64,000 bases of DNA from Metallyticus violacea. Its lineage: Eukaryota > Arthropoda > Insecta > Mantodea > Metallyticidae. Below the pieces are notes generated by a model, which was not told where the DNA came from, did no database searches, and was given only the letters and a program-made list of their open reading frames with translations. The first letter of the stretch is position 1; every line of letters starts with the position of its first letter. This document shows, piece after piece, positions 58,671-64,000 of the stretch. The position numbers and the translations under genes are program-made. The stretch spans positions 68,947,501 to 69,011,500 of the forward strand of contig CM060833.1 of NCBI GenBank assembly GCA_030762175.1, given 5' to 3'.

Positions 58671-59410
58671 TTAATAGTTTTTTATATTGGTGTATTCATA
58701 TCAAGCTCTATTAAAGCTGGAAAGTAAATTCTGATTGAAATGCATATATTCAACATATCATTGCCATGAGCACAAAATGGCATAAGATAAGAGTGTCATG
58801 TCATCAGTTAAGTGAACTTCAAAGTATCGCAAAGCATTTTATAGCCTTTTATGTGTAATTAATGCACTAATTCTAAAAATTGCACTGTTATATCTTAAGA
58901 GTGATGCTTTCTGAGAAGTCCAATAGTGATAATGTTTGTCACTTTGTGATGTTGAAATTTAAGAAGTATAAAAGTGATGTCACTCCCCATGTGATTAATA
59001 GTGCTTGGTGCAAGGCAATATGGCTATTTAAATTTCCCTTACAAGGCGAGCTGTTGGTTAAGTTATAAAAATGACCCAATTAACAAAAACCAAGATGTTT
59101 CATAACAAAAAAATCACCACAATCAATTAAACAAATTAATTGGGTCTTGTCTCATTTAGAGCAAATATAATCAACTATCTCTCTCTTTTAAGTTTAAAAA
59201 ATTGTACATTTATGAAGAAAATAAGAGCAGCTGTTTAGATCTCTCTAGATAAATGTGTGAAAGAATGAAATCTATTTTGAATAATTGTTGAAAAAAATGA
59301 ATCTTTCACTAATAATGAATCAGCTGTTCTATTGCCTGTTGCCATTTTGCAGCAAGCCTCTGAAGACTGATATTGATCACCTTGCAACCTTTGTAAGATA
59401 TATATACATT

Positions 59411-59574
59411 CTTAATTAGCTAGTGAGTCAATTTAATACTCTTATGCTCCACTTACCATTAAATTATACAGAACGTGTTTCACAGCTGATGATGCAAGCA
59501 GTGGCCTGTAAAACATGCTCCGTATAATTTAATGGTAAGTGAAGCATAAGAGTATTAAATCAACTCACTAATTA
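59411..59574. repeat. PLE-end foldback, about 66-bp arms
   Basis: The left text ttaatactcttatgctccac and cttaccattaaattatacag is mirrored after a 29-bp loop. The loop text (cagctgatgatgcaagcagt) resembles the core of the other PLE ends (cagctgatgatg). Confidence 0.88.
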
Positions 59575-59579
59575 AGATT

Positions 59580-60880
59580 ATATAAGTTGCCTCACTGTAT
59601 TTTCCAACACAAAGTTGATCTTGAATTTAATATAAACATTTTTTGTATAGTGTTATTATCTTTGTACTTTCTGTACAGTGTTATTATCATTGTACATTTT
59701 AGTACACTAAGAGTGTAACTTAAGCAGAATTTAAATTTTGTAGTGAGTCTAGGAAGAATCCATTTATCCATGTTTATGACATACCAAGCAGTGGGTCATG
59801 AACAGTTTATTGAAAAATAGACATCCATTTTCATGCAACATTCACTCATTGAAGAACAAAAAAAAGTTTACATCTGTTGCCCATCTACAACTAGATTAGA
59901 GAAATGTATAATAAGAAATTCTGAAGAATGTTTATAATAAACATGATAGAAACAAAAATACATGAATGCTCTAATTTGTGCAAATCATTTTAAACATAAT
60001 GGCAATCTGTTTTTTCATAACATACTGAAATATATTCCTAACAGACTGCATTTAAGCTTTAATAGAAGTAAAATCCTATGATTTGACTGCAATCCTCATG
60101 ACAAGAAACTATTCTTTGTCAAAATGGGCACACCAAAGAAAGTACTACAAGATGTTTATTCTTTGACATTAAAAGTTAATATGTAAAATAATTTAAGAGG
60201 TTGTTCAAAACAAAGAAACACTGGCTACATTACTCCAGGTATAACGGATCAAAAAGATGGATCATAAAATATCTGGTGGCAATATTTAAGAAAAAAAGTT
60301 CATAAAGAAGGAGAAAAAGAAAGATATTTCTTATGCCTTGAAATGGGAACAGCACAGACGAGTGTACAATGGTCCAAACTGCCAATCTATGGGTACAAGA
60401 ATAATTTTGGTGAAAAAGAGCAAAAATATATTATTTTTATCATTTCTAAACATTTCAGAAATGTAATAAGATATTTGAATGAGTAACCTTATAAATGAGA
60501 AAGGATTAACTCTTTATTTTTGTGTATGGAAAGGGAGTAGGTATACCATTTTGATCTACTCTTTTACAGAATTAAAAATAAACTATTTTAGAAGTTAACT
60601 GTAAATTTTTCACAAATTACGTAAGAAACTGGTTTTGTTGTAGTATAATTTTAAATAAAAGTAAAAATATGAAAATAGTGAAATAAAACACTATGTACAG
60701 CATCTATATGTAAATACATAACAATTCAGCTGTCAGAAATTCCAGAAATTGCTATTTAAGTAAAGCATGCAAAATTTAAAAATATATTTTGAGGAAAACT
60801 TTCAAAAAAAGGAACTCCATTAATATTATCAAATTTAATTAAGATAAAAAGACATGCAATGACTGATTAATTATCTATTT
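59580..60880. other. No gene recognised
   Basis: AT-rich sequence. A short + frame near 60290-60420 has a charged stretch (RRKRKISLMP) but no domain I can identify. Confidence 0.55.
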
Positions 60881-60899
60881 TCATTGTCTTTTCTTTATC

Positions 60900-62200
60900 T
60901 TTCCTCTGGAGCTCTTAATTATTGTTTCACTCATCTTCATCATAATCATCACTATTACTGCCACCATCACCATCATTACCACTCTCCTTTTCTGCAGGCA
61001 TGCTTGGTACTAGCAGGGAAAGAACTTCCAGAGAAACTTGAATAATCTTCTTCCAAAAAAGGAGCCCCAGACTTGTAATATGTGGGTCAGAAGAAATGAG
61101 AAGATTATAGAGCAAATCTTCTTTATTAGCTGTTTGTGACATTCTTCTGAAATAAGATTATCTGTACATACTGAACTTCTTATTTCTTGGCTCTTGCACC
61201 TCTTCTAACATTTTTTTGATTGGAACAAGAAATGATTTTATAACATCTGCACAGTGCATAGGAAGTTTATGAACACTTATGGGCATAAAATACCAAACAT
61301 AATTGTTGGACAAACTTCTTGGCCATCTCATTCATATATTTCTTAAACTTTTCTATATTAATGTCATATCCACAAGACTAGTCATTATAGTATGGAAATG
61401 TCTAATTAGATCCTCATCTAATCCAGTGAAGGCAGCAGATACTTTAATTCACAAAGAATTGTCTTGGCTGCATTGCTGCAATATCATTACAATTACCACT
61501 ATTTTGTTTTGGTCAGTCAACTATTAATCCTGTTATTTTCCAAAACATTTCTTGATATTTTTCTTCTTTTCTAAAACTGCATCCTAATCCATTTTTCCTG
61601 TTACTTTCCACTTTTCACTTCCAGGCAGTTACTAATGTGAGTAAAAACTTAAAAGGTGTTATCCAAGCATGAAATGTGAGCAATCCAAACTGAAATGTAT
61701 TGGGGTCAGGTGTTTTTCCTGGAGCATCTAACTTATTCATTTCCTTTGGTCTAGCACTGCAAATTTAACATACCTAGGAAGATGTTAAAAGTGTTTGAAT
61801 TGCACACTTTATCATCTACAATAGTAAGAGCTATATAATTAACAGGTACAAAAGAGGTAACAAACAGCTCACTCTTACTTTCTATTTGCAATCATTGCTT
61901 CATCTAATAGGTAACATTTTTTTCTTGGCTTCTAATATCTTGTGGGACATATAATTTCTCAAGATTGCTCTCGTTTCTCATTCTCTGATACTGATGTTAA
62001 AAGCTAAAACTTCATTTTGAGAGAGTGAGATACACCGAAGCAGCAGTGCTGACAAATATGCCTTTTTTTACTTTCATACTTTGGGACAGTTATCTGTAAC
62101 ATTTTTGAATCAGCAGATTCCCATAGGTTCATCCCAATCCCTTGGTAAACAAGATTATCCTTCAAAAAATAAACTCATGAGTCATTCATAGTGCAGGGTG
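60900..62200 (-). mobile_element. Transib/RAG1-like transposase relic (probable)
   Basis: Broken minus frames in order: NLVYQGIGMNLWESADSKML (about 62090-62160); KFLLTLVTAWK preceded by FQFGLLTFHAWIT; VDxPKQNSGNCND (about 61500-61530); SCGYDINIEKFKKYMNEMAK; FMPISVHKLPMHCADVIKSF (about 61230-61290); EEVQEPRNKKFS; and MSQTANKEDLLYNLLISSDP with an acidic end stopping at 60927. The HK..H...I......E...E.rNK.fr..R arrangement parallels the catalytic-Glu region of RAG1 and Transib transposases. The family name is from memory of the pattern; the decay makes it uncertain. Confidence 0.55.
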
Positions 62201-62379
62201 CCTGACCTAAACTGTTTATAAAAGGTTTTAGGCTCATGTACAATACAACTAGGGTGGATAAAATACTTGTTACCATTGATATTCTCTAACTCTAAGCACT
62301 TGTATTTTAGAAAAACAATGATTGAAAATATATAATATATAGCCATTTAATGATGGAAATCAAATATATATATATGGTA

Positions 62380-62410
62380 TTGAATGAATAAATAAATAAA
62401 TAAAATTGTA
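62380..62410. repeat. (AATA)n-like microsatellite
   Basis: Repeated aataaata units. No associated feature. Confidence 0.85.
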
Positions 62411-62902
62411 TAAATAAATGGAGCATCTAATATGTAAATTTATATCATGTGTTTCAATAATAGAACAGATCTAATAGGCAGAGTCTTGAGGAGCTGAATA
62501 TACCTAACTATTGGACTACTTGCAAGGATTCAGTCTCCAGTTCCTTCTTTAGTATTTTTAAATACTAAAACTTTATTCTAGATAGTTCTTGAAAATTCTA
62601 GTTAATATGTAACATGAAATACTTTATTTGTCAGAACTTGTATGAGCCAAAATGTTCCACAGCATATTAGGTGTATAAAAGCTTGATTTCTGCCATCTGT
62701 AATATATGGCTCAAGAAGCCAGAATTTTGTGTTGGTGAGCATGCTCTTCTAGCTGATGGAGAGCATAAAATTGTTTTTAATATACTGACATATTAGCTCA
62801 AACATCTCATTATCATCCTTGCTTATACTGGGAGGCAATTGAAATTTACAATCATAGAAACAACTTTAACAAGAAAGAAAAAGTTCTTTTTTTTTTTTTT
62901 TT

Positions 62903-63191
62903 GAATGATTTATTTATGGTCGCTCTTTAACAGCTCAGGTCATCAGCGTACCATTCAACTCAGGGCGTGAAACGGCCGAAAAATTTTGCTCAGAGGCCTC
63001 TCTTTCAGGCTTGAGGTTCTTTTTCGTGCCGTAAATGTACGACACGGGACCCACGGCTTTACTTCCCTTCCGAAGGAAGCCATACTTAGGATTTTTATGC
63101 CCCGAAAAAATCCATCGGTCCTGGCCGGGTTCAAACCCGCGATCTTGGGTTTAGGAGACAAGTATGGTAACCACTACACCACCAGGACCGA
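62903..63191 (-). mobile_element. tRNA-derived SINE, family 1, best-preserved copy
   Basis: On the minus strand the head reads ggtcctggtggtgtagtggt with an intact B box gggtttgaacccggcc. A 7-bp acceptor-like stem pairs ggtcctg with caggacc. The body has ccgatggattttttcggggc, and the tail ends aaataaatcattcaaaaaa, joining a T run on the + strand (62888-62902). It keeps CpG-rich positions that are mutated in the other copies, so it is probably the youngest. Internal pol III promoter boxes look usable. Confidence 0.92.
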
Positions 63192-63559
63192 CAGAAAAAG
63201 CTCTGAAATTGCATTCTATATGGTATCTGGCCATGACAAAGAACTATACGAACCAATCAGTATTCAACGCCATACTGGAAATGCCCAGGAGCTCAAGGTT
63301 AGATCCAATCCCCTTATCAAGCGAACCAATCAGAGCTCAGTTTCACAGGCACCCCCCACTATATATACTGCCACTAATTCCATCAATAAGTCAGTCTCTG
63401 CCTTGTCTCCAAGAATTGTCCAGCACACCACTGTGATGTCATAGTCGTGGATGAAATGTCTAGGAAGATGGAGAGGAATCATTGGACCATGGCCTTACAG
63501 CCCAGTTCACATAATTGACAGCAGCCCTGAAAGGCTATTTTTCTACAATTGTTACTAAG

Positions 63560-64000
63560 TTCATCAACATTTATGATAATGCATATTGAGGGTTTATCAC
63601 CTTAACCTATTTCTTCTATTTGATCAGCCATGTCTATTGACCATTTCCATTTCTGTTTCATTTTTCCTAGAAACTCGCCAAAATTTCTAATTGTATTTCA
63701 TCATTAAAAATCCTTAATTAGATTTCTCTGCTTCCTTTTAACCATTTCTCATATCAACTTTGTCCTTCATTCATCTATCTCCTTACAATCAGACAAATAT
63801 ATACTTAACTTTCTTCTTCCCCAGAAATTCGGCATGAGCCCTGCAAAATGATTCCCACTCTCACCTCTTTATTTCCATATGCCTAATTGGAACAAGGAAA
63901 TTCCCTCCCTCTCATTTTTATTATACAGAGTTATACGTATTTTATTTTGTCTGGAATCGCCTTTAATTCTCTATAAAAGGTTAATTATTATTATTATTAT
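63560..64000 (-). mobile_element. LINE 3' portion fragment
   Basis: C/T-rich + text (gaccatttccatttctgttt, tttatttccatatgcctaat, tttaattctctataaaagg) parallels 3880-4240 (gccatttccatgttattttt, taatttccatacacctaatc, tttaattccttataatattc), so it is the same LINE family on the minus strand. It runs into a terminal (TTA)n at 63980-64000. Confidence 0.6.

Noticed and set aside
62903..63191. A functional tRNA gene on the minus strand
   Set aside because: The anticodon loop is too long, and the unit continues into a SINE body and tail shared with other copies.

Overview
The window is AT-rich, intron-dominated nuclear DNA from an animal, most likely an arthropod with a large, repeat-laden genome (insect or chelicerate; the sequence alone does not settle which). 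Evidence: one conserved metazoan gene split by GT..AG introns of 2.6 to 11.9 kb, and introns filled with animal-type transposons (Penelope-like elements, LINEs, tRNA-derived SINEs, Tc1/mariner, piggyBac, Tigger/pogo, hAT and a probable Transib relic). There are no operons, rRNA genes, true tRNA genes or CRISPR arrays.

The only host gene I can support is the 3' half of a ZMYND8 homolog (MYND-type zinc-finger chromatin reader) on the + strand. Six exons join in one continuous frame of 1,269 codons: 2675-2887, 13008-13258, 15854-18698, 23906-24059, 35239-35435 and 47304-47450. The 2,845-bp third exon encodes an acidic, Ser/Glu-rich, probably disordered region. The next two encode the coiled coil that runs into the MYND finger, and the sixth completes the finger. 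The PHD, bromo and PWWP exons expected for this family must lie upstream of the window. A short candidate terminal exon at 52573-52659 is offered at low confidence; otherwise the 3' end lies beyond the window or is unrecognised.

Layout. 1-2380: Penelope-like element (PLE) pieces in inverted arrangement. 3000-4660: 3' part of a LINE with a duplicated tail. 4716-5001: SINE. 6860-7321: LINE RNase H piece. 7440-8640: PLE with a YVDD reverse-transcriptase box. 9060-10850: Jockey-like LINE lacking its RT core. 11124-12300: decayed mariner. 13550-15445: PLE pieces and a long perfect hairpin just before the big exon. 18880-20055: SINE and RTE-like LINE piece. 20159-21321: mariner with recognisable D,D34D. 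24242-26870: nested and tandem PLE ends. 30306-31839: Tc1-like element with TA duplications. 32329-34320: PLE foldback, SINE and transposase relic. 35560-37160: LINE endonuclease and linker pieces. 37600-40900: PLE pieces and a perfect hairpin. 41150-42690: Tc1/mariner-like and hAT relics. 44308-45712: SINE and PLE foldback. 47700-49260: second Tc1/mariner-like relic. 51790-55830: Tigger-type transposase relics with a PLE foldback between them. 56023-57085: deleted piggyBac with TTAA ends. 57810-58670: DDE transposase relic. 60900-62200: Transib/RAG1-like relic. 62903-63191: well-preserved SINE. 63560-64000: LINE piece.

The strongest structural theme is a PLE population whose 3' ends occur as inverted pairs, giving long hairpins in the ZMYND8 introns. 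No clearly new enzymatic or defence system is visible. The points most worth testing are the hairpins' effect on splicing or back-splicing, a short near-perfect hairpin 139 bp upstream of the coiled-coil exon, and the missing terminal exon.
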